A DNA stretch of 38,875 nt from a virus. The position numbers and the translations under genes are program-made. The notes beneath the pieces were generated by a model. It made no database searches. It had not been told where the DNA came from and saw only the letters and a list, made by a program, of their open reading frames with translations. The DNA is taken from IMG/VR virus record IMGVR_UViG_3300032073_000075, positions 1 to 38,875 of that record; one strand, written 5' to 3'. Of this stretch, positions 23,308 through 31,271 are shown one piece after another. The first letter of the stretch is position 1. Each line of letters starts with the position of its first letter.

Positions 23308-23583
23308 TTATGCGCCGACCTCCTTCCTTGCTTCTTCTGGTAAAAACTCACTGGCAGACTCTTGCCAAATAACTTGAAAAACTTCTGTTCTGTATCTTTT
23401 TGAATCTGTGCTGTTTGGTGCTTTGCCGAAACTCCAGTGTTCACCATTGTCTCGTAAATATTGAAAACCTAGCGGATAATATCGATGGCTTTTGCGAAGC
23501 ACTTCGCCATTTAATTCATATACAAATGTTTTAAAACTACCGTCGCGTTTTAGTTGAACCTTGCCTGTTATTGTTTTTGTCAT
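23308..23583 (-). CDS. hypothetical protein, first gene of the palindrome-controlled operon
   Basis: 91 aa: MTKTITGKVQLKRDGSFKTF, then VYELNGEVLRKSHRYYPLGF and a C-terminal EVFQVIWQESASEFLPEEAR region. Beta-rich N-terminal half and an acidic helical end. Not recognised. It is the first gene downstream of the promoter with a perfect palindrome (23633-23661), about 50 bases away. An overlapping frame at 23232-23447 is a shadow. Confidence 0.6.
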   Translation of the reverse strand: MTKTITGKVQLKRDGSFKTFVYELNGEVLRKSHRYYPLGFQYLRDNGEHWSFGKAPNSTDSKRYRTEVFQVIWQESASEFLPEEARKEVGA

Positions 23584-23632
23584 TTTGTTTTTAGCTTTGT
23601 TTGGCTTGGGTTTATTCCCTCGCTCTGAAAAA

Positions 23633-23661
23633 ACAATAACCTAACGTTAGGTTATACGCAA
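23633..23661 (-). promoter_or_regulatory. promoter candidate with 20-bp perfect palindrome in the spacer
   Basis: ATAACCTAACGTTAGGTTAT (23636-23655) is a perfect 20-bp palindrome. On the minus strand it lies between TTGCGT (23661-23656, a weak -35) and TATTGT (23638-23633, a -10 with 4 of 6) at a 17-base spacing, overlapping the -10 by three bases. A dimeric repressor bound here would block the operon starting at 23583. The palindrome is seen; the promoter is inferred. It lies in the 146-base gap after the terminase gene. Confidence 0.6.
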
Positions 23662-23729
23662 GCATTATTTAAAAAAAGTTTTTGCTTATTTACTAAGGTT
23701 TTTAGTGTTTTATGAAAAAAGTTTAATAT

Positions 23730-25469
23730 TTAAGCATTTTCCGCCAAACATTTTGCCATCATTGCGGCCGCAATCTGCATACCTTCACAATCCCAGATAT
23801 GATTTCCTCTTTTACCTACTCGATGCCATTCGTAAACGGTTTGACCGGCCTTGTCGTGGCGTTCCCTTCTTCGTTCTGAAAACATTTGCAGTTCGTACTC
23901 GTTGCCAGCATCAGGCGTTACAGTCCAGCTTGCCCCTTTTGCATCGCGCAAGTTTGCTAATACATCTTTGCAAGTTGGGTTCGACCAATGGAACAAAGTA
24001 ACCGGCCTGACTCTGCCCTGGCTTTTTGTTCCTACGGCAGGGTCTACATAGACACGCGGAGAAAATGCGCGTCGTATTGTTTCCTCTTTAATCTTGTGCG
24101 CGAAATCTTTTGTTTTTGCTCCCTTCAAAGAAGTAAAACCAAACTGCTTGCAAGCTGCATAAACTTTCTGCGCGTTATAACCACTGTCGATAAAAACCAA
24201 ATGAGGTTTTACATTATACTTAGCCCGCAAGTCTTCAATACTGTCAAAGGTCAAAGGCTTTGACCAGTGAACAAGCCGGCTTTGCCCATCGAGCGCCCAA
24301 GCTCTTACCACTAAATAAAACAAATCGCGCTGAACATCGACAGTGGCAAAACGAAAAGCCTCATCTGCCCAGGGCCATGATTCATCATGAACCGGCAACT
24401 CTCTAATTTCGTCGTCGGTTTCCATTTCCTCAACCCAAGGAACTCCAAGAGATTCGGCTTTGAATATTTTTAAGGGTACAGTTGTGCCGACTTTTAAGGC
24501 TGCCTTTGCCTGCAAAAATTCTTGAACCAAATCACGCCAGGAAACCCAAGGCGGCAAAACTGCCGACCATTTAAAAGAAACTTTTTCGCTTGGCGCTTGC
24601 GGATTGGTTGCCCGCCACTTGCCAGAAATTGCAAATGCTTTCCTAATATCTTGCCGGTCTAAAAATTGCGCCTGGCAATGTGGGCATTCGTATCGAATTG
24701 TTTTGCCCAACTCGTCAAAGTCCCATTCGTCATTCACATACGTTTTTTCGTTGGTATCAAATTTGATGTTTTCAAAATTCATTTCGTGCCGGTCGTCGCA
24801 CTCAGGACATAAAACCTCGTAGACTCTTTGGTCGCCGGCAAGATAAGCGCGGTGTACATGGTCGTTTTCATGGTCAGGCGTTGAGATAACAACGCGCCTT
24901 GCGTTCCAAAACGCCCGCGTTCGTTTGATTACCATTTCATAAGCTCCAGGCGGATAGTTCCGCACCTCATCCAGAAACAGCCAGCGAATAGGTTTAGATT
25001 GCAACTTGCTTTGGCTGTTAGCGCCATTAATCACTAAAGGCATCGAGGCAAAATTTATTTCCAAAGTCGTTTTAGCGTGTCGGTCATTTGGGAATAACTC
25101 GGCTACAGCGTCGCAGTTTTCGAGCGTCGGCATTAATCGAGTTCTTGCAAACGTCTTGGCTTCGTCCTGTGCAGCCATTACCCACATAGCCGGCCCTGGG
25201 TCTTGTGCGATGCACCAAGCCGCCAAAGTAATCACCATTTGAGTTTTACCAGATTGAGCGCTGCACATAATCGCCAGGTCTTTAACTCTATTGTCGCCAA
25301 AGCATTCCATAGGTTCTTTTGTCCAAGGTGCAATGTTGGCATTAAACTTGCCAGGGAATGGGCTTGTTTTATCAACTACTATGTTTTTCTCGGCCCAGCG
25401 CCAAGGCGGGTCAGTACTTCGCGGCGCTATGGCTCGCCTGGCTATTGCTTCAACCGTTGATTTCTCCAC
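23730..25469 (-). CDS. terL: terminase large subunit (GpA family)
   Basis: 579 aa. Walker A-like SAQSGKT (70-76), Walker B WLFLDEV (163-169), a zinc-ribbon insert with CPEC and CPHC pairs (about 220-270) and a nuclease-domain start at VDVQRD (about 371) with later FIDSGYNAQKVY. This domain order matches lambda gpA-type terminases: ATP-driven packaging motor plus endonuclease that cuts cos. It overlaps the small subunit gene by 28 bases. GpA-type enzymes usually serve cos phages. Confidence 0.93.
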   Translation of the reverse strand: MEKSTVEAIARRAIAPRSTDPPWRWAEKNIVVDKTSPFPGKFNANIAPWTKEPMECFGDNRVKDLAIMCSAQSGKTQMVITLAAWCIAQDPGPAMWVMAAQDEAKTFARTRLMPTLENCDAVAELFPNDRHAKTTLEINFASMPLVINGANSQSKLQSKPIRWLFLDEVRNYPPGAYEMVIKRTRAFWNARRVVISTPDHENDHVHRAYLAGDQRVYEVLCPECDDRHEMNFENIKFDTNEKTYVNDEWDFDELGKTIRYECPHCQAQFLDRQDIRKAFAISGKWRATNPQAPSEKVSFKWSAVLPPWVSWRDLVQEFLQAKAALKVGTTVPLKIFKAESLGVPWVEEMETDDEIRELPVHDESWPWADEAFRFATVDVQRDLFYLVVRAWALDGQSRLVHWSKPLTFDSIEDLRAKYNVKPHLVFIDSGYNAQKVYAACKQFGFTSLKGAKTKDFAHKIKEETIRRAFSPRVYVDPAVGTKSQGRVRPVTLFHWSNPTCKDVLANLRDAKGASWTVTPDAGNEYELQMFSERRRERHDKAGQTVYEWHRVGKRGNHIWDCEGMQIAAAMMAKCLAENA

Positions 25470-25930
25470 TTGTCATCCTCCAATATTGCAAAAGCCTCGG
25501 CTATGGCTTCGCGCTGTTTGATTTGTATGTCTGCCGCTTTCATGCCTTCAAGTATTGGCGGCAATTCGTTCTCTAGCTTGGTATATATTAGGCTTTTAAA
25601 TTGGTGAACCATTCGAGTGACTTCTGTCTCGACCTCTACAACTGGTATTAGCTTGCCTAATTTTTCGTCAATTTCGATTTCAAGCAGGGCATTCTTCCGC
25701 TGTAGGTTCTCGGCCTGCAATCTACCTCGGTTTAGCTCGTCGCCCTCAACGGGTTTCAAGCCTCTGCTATTTATGAATTTTTCCCAGGCATCAATATCAT
25801 GCCTTTTCGTATTGCTGGTTGATGGTGCGCCCTCCATTTTTAACCAGATATAAAGGCTTGCTCGGCTACATCCTAAAGAGTCGGCAAGCTCAATCATCGT
25901 TCCTACTGTTCGCTTTTTTTTTGCTGCCAT
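25442..25930 (-). CDS. terS: terminase small subunit (Nu1-like)
   Basis: 162 aa. The N-terminal ELADSLGCSRASLYIWLKME helix-turn-helix is the DNA-recognition module; a coiled-coil region (RGRLQAENLQRKNALLEIEI) and a C-terminal helical region (LPPILEGMKAADIQIKQREA) follow. This is the layout of lambda Nu1-type subunits that bind cosB and recruit the large subunit. Directly upstream of the large subunit gene. Confidence 0.75.
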   Translation of the reverse strand: MAAKKKRTVGTMIELADSLGCSRASLYIWLKMEGAPSTSNTKRHDIDAWEKFINSRGLKPVEGDELNRGRLQAENLQRKNALLEIEIDEKLGKLIPVVEVETEVTRMVHQFKSLIYTKLENELPPILEGMKAADIQIKQREAIAEAFAILEDDKWRNQRLKQ

Positions 25931-26112
25931 ATTTTAGATATAAGAGCCTTTGTTTTTGTGTGCTGTCGCCATACGTTTAATAAATAAAAATGCTTTCTAT
26001 GTGCCTTCCCTTTGCTTAATTGGCCATTTTTCCAATCATAGAAATAAAAAAGTCGGGAATGGACACCTCTGGACAGTGATTGTGCGAAAAAGATTCCTTA
26101 TAGGGGGGTATA
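25931..26112. other. 182-base noncoding region before terminase (possible packaging site)
   Basis: No frame of useful length on either strand. The right end contains TATAGGGGGGTATA (26099-26112), a G-tract flanked by TATA on both sides. In lambda-like phages the cos site lies just upstream of the small terminase gene, so this segment is a candidate for cos or for a promoter. Nothing in it resembles a known cos sequence to me. Confidence 0.35.
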
Positions 26113-26721
26113 TCACAGCGGTAAGACCTCCTGCGCCATTCGCTTGGCGGCAATTTCGCAATACTCTTCTTCGCGTTCTATTAAAACGGCTTGGCGTCCT
26201 AAATCTTTTGCCGCTCTGCCTGTGGTTCCTGAACCGGAGAAAGGGTCAAGAATAGTTTTAACGTCGCCGGCCTGCAATATGCACCACTTCATTACGTCTA
26301 ACGGTTTTTGTGTTGGATGCTGGTTCTTGCCTCCCTTGTTTGGCTTTGTAAATTCTTTAACCACCGAATCAAATGAAGTCCAAACAAGTTCCCCGTCAGC
26401 AAAATCGCCGCCCATAAGTTTGCGCCAGTACAGCCAGCACCGACTCGGAGGGAGGTTAAAATAATTCCCCCCAAATATCATTTGGTTTTCGCATTGGTCT
26501 ATCATCATGTCGATAAGCCATTTTTTCGGGGGTGCGTTATCCCATCCCATTTTTTTGTGATTTGCTTGCGACTTGCCGCGAGTCCTTGCCTTTCCGCCAT
26601 GCTCTCCAATCCCGTAGGGAGGGTCGGTCAGTAATAAATCAAATTCACCAAGCGCCGGCAGAATTTGCCTGCAATCCCCGTTGTAAATTGTAACCGCTGA
26701 ATCCTGATAGTAATGATTCAT
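26113..26721 (-). CDS. DNA methyltransferase, probably N6-adenine, beta-type motif order
   Basis: 202 aa from the ATG at 26721, chosen because a strong GGAGG lies 6 bases upstream and the ATG overlaps the previous stop (ATGA). DPPYG (33-37, catalytic motif IV) comes before DPFSGSGTTG (159-168, AdoMet-binding motif I), the beta order; NQHPTQKP (133-140) is the usual HPTQKP box. Such orphan phage enzymes methylate phage DNA against restriction. The target sequence cannot be read off. No restriction endonuclease is next to it. Confidence 0.88.
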   Translation of the reverse strand: MNHYYQDSAVTIYNGDCRQILPALGEFDLLLTDPPYGIGEHGGKARTRGKSQANHKKMGWDNAPPKKWLIDMMIDQCENQMIFGGNYFNLPPSRCWLYWRKLMGGDFADGELVWTSFDSVVKEFTKPNKGGKNQHPTQKPLDVMKWCILQAGDVKTILDPFSGSGTTGRAAKDLGRQAVLIEREEEYCEIAAKRMAQEVLPL

Positions 26722-27125
26722 AACGTCCTCCATTCCATGTCGACATAATAATTACCGCTCTGTTTCTGCTCGTTTTTAAGCAGATGCCCTATTTTTGATT
26801 TGCTTGGCGTAACCGTAGACAGTCCCTCAATGATTGTTGCAGGGTCTACGTTAAAGCCTGCAAACCTCAACCATACTTCTAATCCGCCAGAATTAAAGAA
26901 TGAGGCCAGAGTCTCAATGTCTGCCGGCCCATCAAATGCGGTCGGCAGCTTGTAGTTACTACTGTTCCTATAATATCCTTGTATCATTTCCCTGTTCACC
27001 TCTCCTTGCTTGTTTATAAACCCAACCCGTCTAGCCAGCCGCCAATCTCTAACAGCCTGCTCTATCACTGCCCCTGCAAAATACATTGCAGCTAAATCTT
27101 CAGGACTGTCGGCAGCGTCATTCAC
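26718..27125 (-). CDS. hypothetical phage protein upstream of methyltransferase
   Basis: 135 aa. Helical N-terminus (MYFAGAVIEQAVRDWRLARR) followed by a mixed region and PSKSKIGHLLKNEQKQSGNY near the end. Ends 3 bases into the methyltransferase start and overlaps the upstream gene by 8 bases, so it is cotranslated. Might be a DNA-binding or packaging accessory, but no domain was recognised. Confidence 0.6.
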   Translation of the reverse strand: MNDAADSPEDLAAMYFAGAVIEQAVRDWRLARRVGFINKQGEVNREMIQGYYRNSSNYKLPTAFDGPADIETLASFFNSGGLEVWLRFAGFNVDPATIIEGLSTVTPSKSKIGHLLKNEQKQSGNYYVDMEWRTL

Positions 27126-27339
27126 TTGACCAAATCTTATTGCCTTTCCTATCCCATCCTACATGGCGGCCTCTCTTCTTGTATGCTTTAACTTGCGGAT
27201 GGTCTTGCCACTCGACAGCATCCGGCCAAGTGGCCACTACCTCAACCCAGCCGCCAGGTAATTGCTCATCTGGCTTGAACTCAATGTAGCGTTTACCGCC
27301 TACCATCTCAGCTAACTCCTTTGCCGTCATTTGGTTCAT
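27118..27339 (-). CDS. hypothetical small protein, first gene after replication block
   Basis: 73 aa, MNQMTAKELAEMVGGKRYIE start and a C-terminal KKRGRHVGWDRKGNKIW segment. Met4 (27330) is an alternative start. Its first codon overlaps the left arm of a 12-bp inverted repeat (27334-27345). It is the first gene of a new transcription segment after the terminator at 27392-27435. No known domain. Confidence 0.55.
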   Translation of the reverse strand: MNQMTAKELAEMVGGKRYIEFKPDEQLPGGWVEVVATWPDAVEWQDHPQVKAYKKRGRHVGWDRKGNKIWSSE

Positions 27340-27376
27340 TAGTTCGATATATATATATATTAGTGAACTAATGAAC
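27334..27376. repeat. 12-bp inverted repeat around an (AT) tract, at the start of an operon
   Basis: GTTCATTAGTTC (27334-27345) and its exact complement GAACTAATGAAC (27365-27376) flank a 19-base spacer made largely of alternating AT. The spacer contains several TATAAT-like -10 options for the minus strand, so this looks like a regulator-controlled promoter for the gene at 27118-27339. The left arm overlaps that gene's first codon. Confidence 0.55.
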
Positions 27377-27391
27377 TACGTTTTTGTTAGG

Positions 27392-27435
27392 AAAAACACC
27401 TGTTCAGGGTGACTCAAGTTCACCCCTGAACTAGG
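27392..27435 (-). terminator. intrinsic terminator after the replication operon
   Basis: On the minus strand CCT(A)GTTCAGGG(G)TGA pairs with TCACCCTGAACAGG across a 7-base loop, about 14 bp with two bulges, followed by TGTTTTTCC. It is 57 bases past the primase-helicase stop and precedes the promoter-like inverted repeat, so it separates replication genes from the methyltransferase segment. The T tract is slightly interrupted. Confidence 0.6.
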
Positions 27436-27491
27436 CAGTTTTTCTACGCGTAAACCATTAGTTTTAAAGGGTTTAGGTGTGTTTTTGTTGT

Positions 27492-29420
27492 TCATCGTAC
27501 TTTTACATTAGTGAACCGACCAAAAGGCATCCATATACCGCCCTCTTGCTTAAATACTAAGTCATTCTCTTGCAGTACTTTAAGTAGCTTATAGAAGCTC
27601 GTTTTCCCTATTCCATGCTCATTCTTAGCCTTTTCAAGCCAATCGCCAAAGGTCAGCCCTTTAGATGGCAGCAATTCAAGTATCTGCTTCTCGCTGAAGG
27701 CTTTGTTTCTGCCAGGTTGTTTAATCCCCTCAACGTCAACGTCTGCACATGGTCGCAATTGTGGGAAGTCCCAGCGTAGGCCAAACGCCGGCAATGCTGG
27801 GAAGGCTCTCAGTGTAGTCTCACAGATATATGCGTCTTCTTCTTCATGGTCTGTCAGCGTTATAATAGCGTCAGGGTCACGCGCTAAAACACCGCTGCCG
27901 CTCATCCTATCTATGGCAAACTTACCCGCTTGGCTGCCTTTACTGAAATGATGCGCTAGACCAACGGCAGAACCAGATTGAACAGCCAACGCCTCAAACT
28001 CATTCATTAGGTTAGCCATCTCGCCGGCATCATTCTCTGAACGCCCGCCTAGTAACTTATAAGCAGGGTCGAATATAATTAGGCTAAAATCATGTTCACT
28101 TATTGCCTTCTCTATAGGAGGCCTTAAATCGGTCATATCTGCCGCGAACCCTCTTAAATTCATCACATGAAGGCGCGAGATGTCCTTTATCTTCCTAGCC
28201 TGCAAGATTGCGTCCATACGCTGCCTAAATAGAAAATCTGGTAGCTCGAAGTTAACGTATAAAACATCCCCTAAATTAGCCTGAAAACCCCACCACTTGC
28301 CGCCGGTTGATACTGCCGCCGCTAAATCCATCAAAGACCATGTTTTGCGGCCCTTACTTGTGCCGCCTACAATCAATTTGCCGCCCTTATATATTACCCC
28401 GTCAATCACTTGCGGAGGTATTGCCATTGGTTCAGCGCTTAAATCATCGTAACTTTTTATTTTAAACGCTGCCGGCGCTGCATTTTCTTTTTCTTCAGGC
28501 TTATCGACCTTTAACGGCCTAGCCAATACCAGCCCATCTTTTAGCGCCTCTTTGCCTGCCGATTGTAGCCATTCATTCGGGTCTTTGTGGTCAGAAGGCA
28601 CATTGACCTTGTAAACCTCGCCAGCGGCCAATTGTGCGACATTGTTAACCCATTTTTGGCCAGGTTCATCATTCTGAGGCCAGATATATACCTTCTGACC
28701 TTCAGCCATAAAGTTTGCCAGCTTCTTGGTATTGGTTGCCCCTCTTGAAACTAACACACAATGTTTATCCGGTTGCCATGCGCCATTCCCAAAACCTTGG
28801 CTATCCATGAAAGCAAACGCATCCCATTGACTTTCAAAAACGTGCATATTAGGCGCGTCATGTTTACCAATTAACCAGGGCTGATTTCCTCCGCCTGTTA
28901 TCCGCCAACCGGCTTGATTGCGTAGGTGCATTCCCTGGTAAGCTCCACCCTCATTGTAAATGGGAAAGGCAATCGACTTATCATATAGGCCGATTAATCC
29001 ATGCTCGATAAGGCCGGCAAGTAATGTCTTTGAATAGCCTCTAACTTCGCCAAGTTTAAGTAGCCATTTCTCTTTTTCTACTAATGCCTCAACAGCCTTA
29101 ACCCATTCGCTAGGCACTGCCGCCTTACCAATTGAAACAGTTGCTTCAAGTGGTTTGTGGTCGCAGTAATTCCTATATAATTTTAAAGCCTCTTTAGAAT
29201 CGCATTTGAAATGCAACTCTAGAAAATCCATTTCGTCGCCGCCTTGGCCCGTTGCAAAGTCTTTGAAGTGCCAACCCTTGCTATCCTCGTAAATGCCCCA
29301 GGAAGGATTCCTGTCTGCTCTAAACGGAGAACAAACCAACTTCTTCGCAAACTCAGCATAACCTAATTGCTCCATCAATTGCGGCAGAGGCAACTTGTCT
29401 TTTAATTCATCAATCTGCAT
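27492..29420 (-). CDS. primase-helicase (TOPRIM + RecA-like RepA/AAA_25 ATPase)
   Basis: 642 aa. An N-terminal CHC2-like region without its full cysteine set (VCSPFRADRNPSWGIYEDSK, WHFKDFATGQGGD), a TOPRIM fold (Glu196 in FESQWDA, then WPQNDEPGQ at 247-255), and a RepA/AAA_25-type ATPase with Walker A GGTSKGRKT (352-360), Walker B LIIFDPAY (about 432-440) and GLAHHFSKG. A C-terminal winged-helix-like segment follows. It unwinds the fork and primes synthesis. It overlaps the DnaA-like gene upstream by 19 bases. Confidence 0.8.
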   Translation of the reverse strand: MQIDELKDKLPLPQLMEQLGYAEFAKKLVCSPFRADRNPSWGIYEDSKGWHFKDFATGQGGDEMDFLELHFKCDSKEALKLYRNYCDHKPLEATVSIGKAAVPSEWVKAVEALVEKEKWLLKLGEVRGYSKTLLAGLIEHGLIGLYDKSIAFPIYNEGGAYQGMHLRNQAGWRITGGGNQPWLIGKHDAPNMHVFESQWDAFAFMDSQGFGNGAWQPDKHCVLVSRGATNTKKLANFMAEGQKVYIWPQNDEPGQKWVNNVAQLAAGEVYKVNVPSDHKDPNEWLQSAGKEALKDGLVLARPLKVDKPEEKENAAPAAFKIKSYDDLSAEPMAIPPQVIDGVIYKGGKLIVGGTSKGRKTWSLMDLAAAVSTGGKWWGFQANLGDVLYVNFELPDFLFRQRMDAILQARKIKDISRLHVMNLRGFAADMTDLRPPIEKAISEHDFSLIIFDPAYKLLGGRSENDAGEMANLMNEFEALAVQSGSAVGLAHHFSKGSQAGKFAIDRMSGSGVLARDPDAIITLTDHEEEDAYICETTLRAFPALPAFGLRWDFPQLRPCADVDVEGIKQPGRNKAFSEKQILELLPSKGLTFGDWLEKAKNEHGIGKTSFYKLLKVLQENDLVFKQEGGIWMPFGRFTNVKVR

Positions 29421-29680
29421 TTAAGCGCCTCCCGTTCGCCTGCCAAGTCTTCGTGTACGTCGCACAAATCGGCTACTCGTTTTGATGCGTGTATTACGTT
29501 GCCGTGGGTTCTATTGAATGCCTTACCTACTTGGGCGCATTTATTAGACTCGTATGCAATCGCCATACCCAACAAACGAGGCCAACTAATAGGCCACGGC
29601 CCGCGCTTTTTCTGCTTTAGTTTCTTCTGTGCAATTCCGAAATGTTTTGCTGTAGCTTTTAAAATTATTTCTGGTTTCAT
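29402..29680 (-). CDS. DnaA domain IV-like DNA-binding protein
   Basis: 92 aa. The sequence EIILKATAKHFGI ... RLLGMAIAYE ... VGKAFNRTHGNVIHASKRV follows domain IV of bacterial DnaA (compare GxxFGGRDHTTVIHA), with FNRTHGNVIHA at residues 55-65. It lacks the AAA+ ATPase domain, so it should bind DnaA boxes without oligomerising by itself. A DnaA-box sequence occurs at 33379-33387. It could steer replication initiation, or compete with host DnaA. Lies between primase-helicase and resolvase genes. Confidence 0.8.
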   Translation of the reverse strand: MKPEIILKATAKHFGIAQKKLKQKKRGPWPISWPRLLGMAIAYESNKCAQVGKAFNRTHGNVIHASKRVADLCDVHEDLAGEREALKCRLMN

Positions 29681-30123
29681 TTTGTAGCCTCTAAAATCAA
29701 CAGCGCGTCGGCTGTTTTTAATGTCACTCGAATGTCAGGAAATAAACGTTGAGCCTCTGCCTTCAGTTTGTTTTTCCATTGTGTAGGTGTAAGCCCTTTG
29801 CTGGTTCCTAGCCCTAACTTTTTTTGCCACTTTTGCGGCGTGATTAATTCGGTTCTAATATATAGGCCGGACAATGCGCCTAATATATAGCCAAAGTTGC
29901 GGCCAAAATTGAACATTGCTGAACCTGGCGCACCAGGGCCGCCGATATAGCCGCCAACCTTCTCGACATACGCGACTGTAGGGTTGTCAGGGCTGTAAAT
30001 ATTAACTAACAAGTCGCGCAAATCGCCTTCCGTGTCTGGCATATTGTAGGCAACGACCTTCTTATCTGGATAACGTACTGCAATGCCTCCGCTTTTGCCT
30101 GGGTCAATTGCTATGTGTGTCAT
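29677..30123 (-). CDS. RuvC-like Holliday junction resolvase
   Basis: 148 aa. Starts MTHIAIDPGKSGGIAVR with catalytic Asp7, then Glu54 (AYVEKVGG) and a C-terminal KTADALLI segment with Asp139; the RuvC/RNase H-fold acidic set. The central PGAPGSAMFNFGRNFGYILG and ELITPQKWQKKLGL match phage RuvC-like resolvases. It would resolve branched DNA before packaging. Overlaps neighbours by 4 bases on both sides. Confidence 0.8.
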   Translation of the reverse strand: MTHIAIDPGKSGGIAVRYPDKKVVAYNMPDTEGDLRDLLVNIYSPDNPTVAYVEKVGGYIGGPGAPGSAMFNFGRNFGYILGALSGLYIRTELITPQKWQKKLGLGTSKGLTPTQWKNKLKAEAQRLFPDIRVTLKTADALLILEATK

Positions 30124-30635
30124 ACTAGCGACCTTTTGGCTTCCTGAATTTCAGCGTGCAACAAGTCCAGCGGAGCAAGCCCGCGCAATGGCACAATGTG
30201 ATTTAAAGGCCCGCGCCCTGTCACTACGTCGGCTTTGTGCGTGCGTGCATCTTGGTCGCGTATCCAGCCGACAATTATAACCGTGTCGCGTGATTTGTAC
30301 TCAACCAGGACAAGCGCTGTATCTTCTCGCCGTTCCTCCTCTTCCTTATTCCAAATAACAGGCACAAGCATTCCTAGCCCGATGTTGTTACTTGTTTTTA
30401 CATCAATTTTTAAATCGCCCACTTGAAAATCAACTCCACCGTCGCCGCTTGGTCTGTCTTCTAAATCTGGAGATAATCCGTACTCCAAAGCAAAGCCTAC
30501 TTCGCCTGTTAAACCCTTAACCCAATAGTCGCCCGTTAATACTCTGTGATGAGTATCAAACCTATGGTTATTATGCCGGCGTGCAGCGTGGCAGTTGATT
30601 GTGTCCTGCCAATCGGCGGGTATGTAGACAGTCAT
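30120..30635 (-). CDS. PD-(D/E)XK endonuclease-fold protein
   Basis: 171 aa. Glu45 (TGEVGFALEYG), Asp69 (GDGGVDF), and Asp78-x-Lys80 (KIDVKTS) form the PD-(D/E)XK core. Then basic/hydrophobic segments and a LVEYKSRDTVIIVGWIRDQD beta hairpin. It is a small DNA-metabolism nuclease in the replication cluster; whether it is a nicking enzyme, resolvase or restriction-like protein cannot be told. ATGA overlap with the preceding gene. Confidence 0.75.
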   Translation of the reverse strand: MTVYIPADWQDTINCHAARRHNNHRFDTHHRVLTGDYWVKGLTGEVGFALEYGLSPDLEDRPSGDGGVDFQVGDLKIDVKTSNNIGLGMLVPVIWNKEEEERREDTALVLVEYKSRDTVIIVGWIRDQDARTHKADVVTGRGPLNHIVPLRGLAPLDLLHAEIQEAKRSLV

Positions 30636-30796
30636 TTGTTTTTAGTTTTTGCTCGATGTTCTCGCAGCATTCGTACTTCTTCGGGCGACTCTGCAGGCCA
30701 GCGGCCAGATAAAATATTCTCTTTAATTTTCTGTGATAATTTCTTATTGATAGCCTGGAAACTATCTTCACCTGACAAGCCTTTAACGCGGGTCAT
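30632..30796 (-). CDS. very small hypothetical protein in replication cluster
   Basis: 54 aa: MTRVKGLSGEDSFQAINKKL, then SQKIKENILSGRWPAESPEE and a basic C-terminal helix. Overlaps neighbours by 4 bases on both sides, which argues for translation. Highly charged and helical, possibly a small nucleic-acid-binding factor. Not recognised. Confidence 0.6.
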   Translation of the reverse strand: MTRVKGLSGEDSFQAINKKLSQKIKENILSGRWPAESPEEVRMLREHRAKTKNK

Positions 30797-31038
30797 TTTT
30801 CAGCGTCATTCCCTTCATCAAGCAGTCGAATAAATTGCTCTTGATACATTGCATGAGTCACAGTAAGTAAATCCGAAGTGGTTCGCTTAGCCATTATATG
30901 GACAGCTAAGGCAATAATATCGCTATCACTGCATTTTAATCGTTTAGCTGTATCTTGTATGTCGGCTTTAGTTTCCTGATAAGTGCGAAAAGTCATCAAT
31001 GCGGTTTTATATTTTTCCTTAAAAAGTCCGATTTTCAT
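30793..31038 (-). CDS. small hypothetical protein in replication cluster
   Basis: 81 aa, mostly helical (MTFRTYQETKADIQDTAKRL, SDIIALAVHIMAKR, DLLTVTHAMYQEQFIRLLDE). Overlaps its neighbours by 4 bases on each side. No motif found. Confidence 0.6.
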   Translation of the reverse strand: MKIGLFKEKYKTALMTFRTYQETKADIQDTAKRLKCSDSDIIALAVHIMAKRTTSDLLTVTHAMYQEQFIRLLDEGNDAEK

Positions 31039-31271
31039 TTTTCCTCCTCATTTAGTTTTTGCTCTAAGGCACAAATATAAAACCATTGGTCAATGATTTC
31101 ATATTTTTGCTGCTCCAATAATTGCCTAACAGATAACCGGCACAGATGTTTATTGCCGTTAGGATTATGCTCTGCCATCCCTGCAAGAAATTTGGCGTTA
31201 GCTTCCCTGCCAAATTTGGTCATGCCAATTTCAAGTAGTTGCTCGTCTGTTGTTATTGCATTCGTTCCCAT
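31035..31271 (-). CDS. small hypothetical protein in replication cluster
   Basis: 78 aa, helical: TKFGREANAKFLAGMAEHNP, NKHLCRLSVRQLLEQQKYEI, with an acidic end. Overlaps the exonuclease gene by 19 bases and the next gene by 4 bases. No known motif recognised. Confidence 0.6.
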   Translation of the reverse strand: MGTNAITTDEQLLEIGMTKFGREANAKFLAGMAEHNPNGNKHLCRLSVRQLLEQQKYEIIDQWFYICALEQKLNEEEK

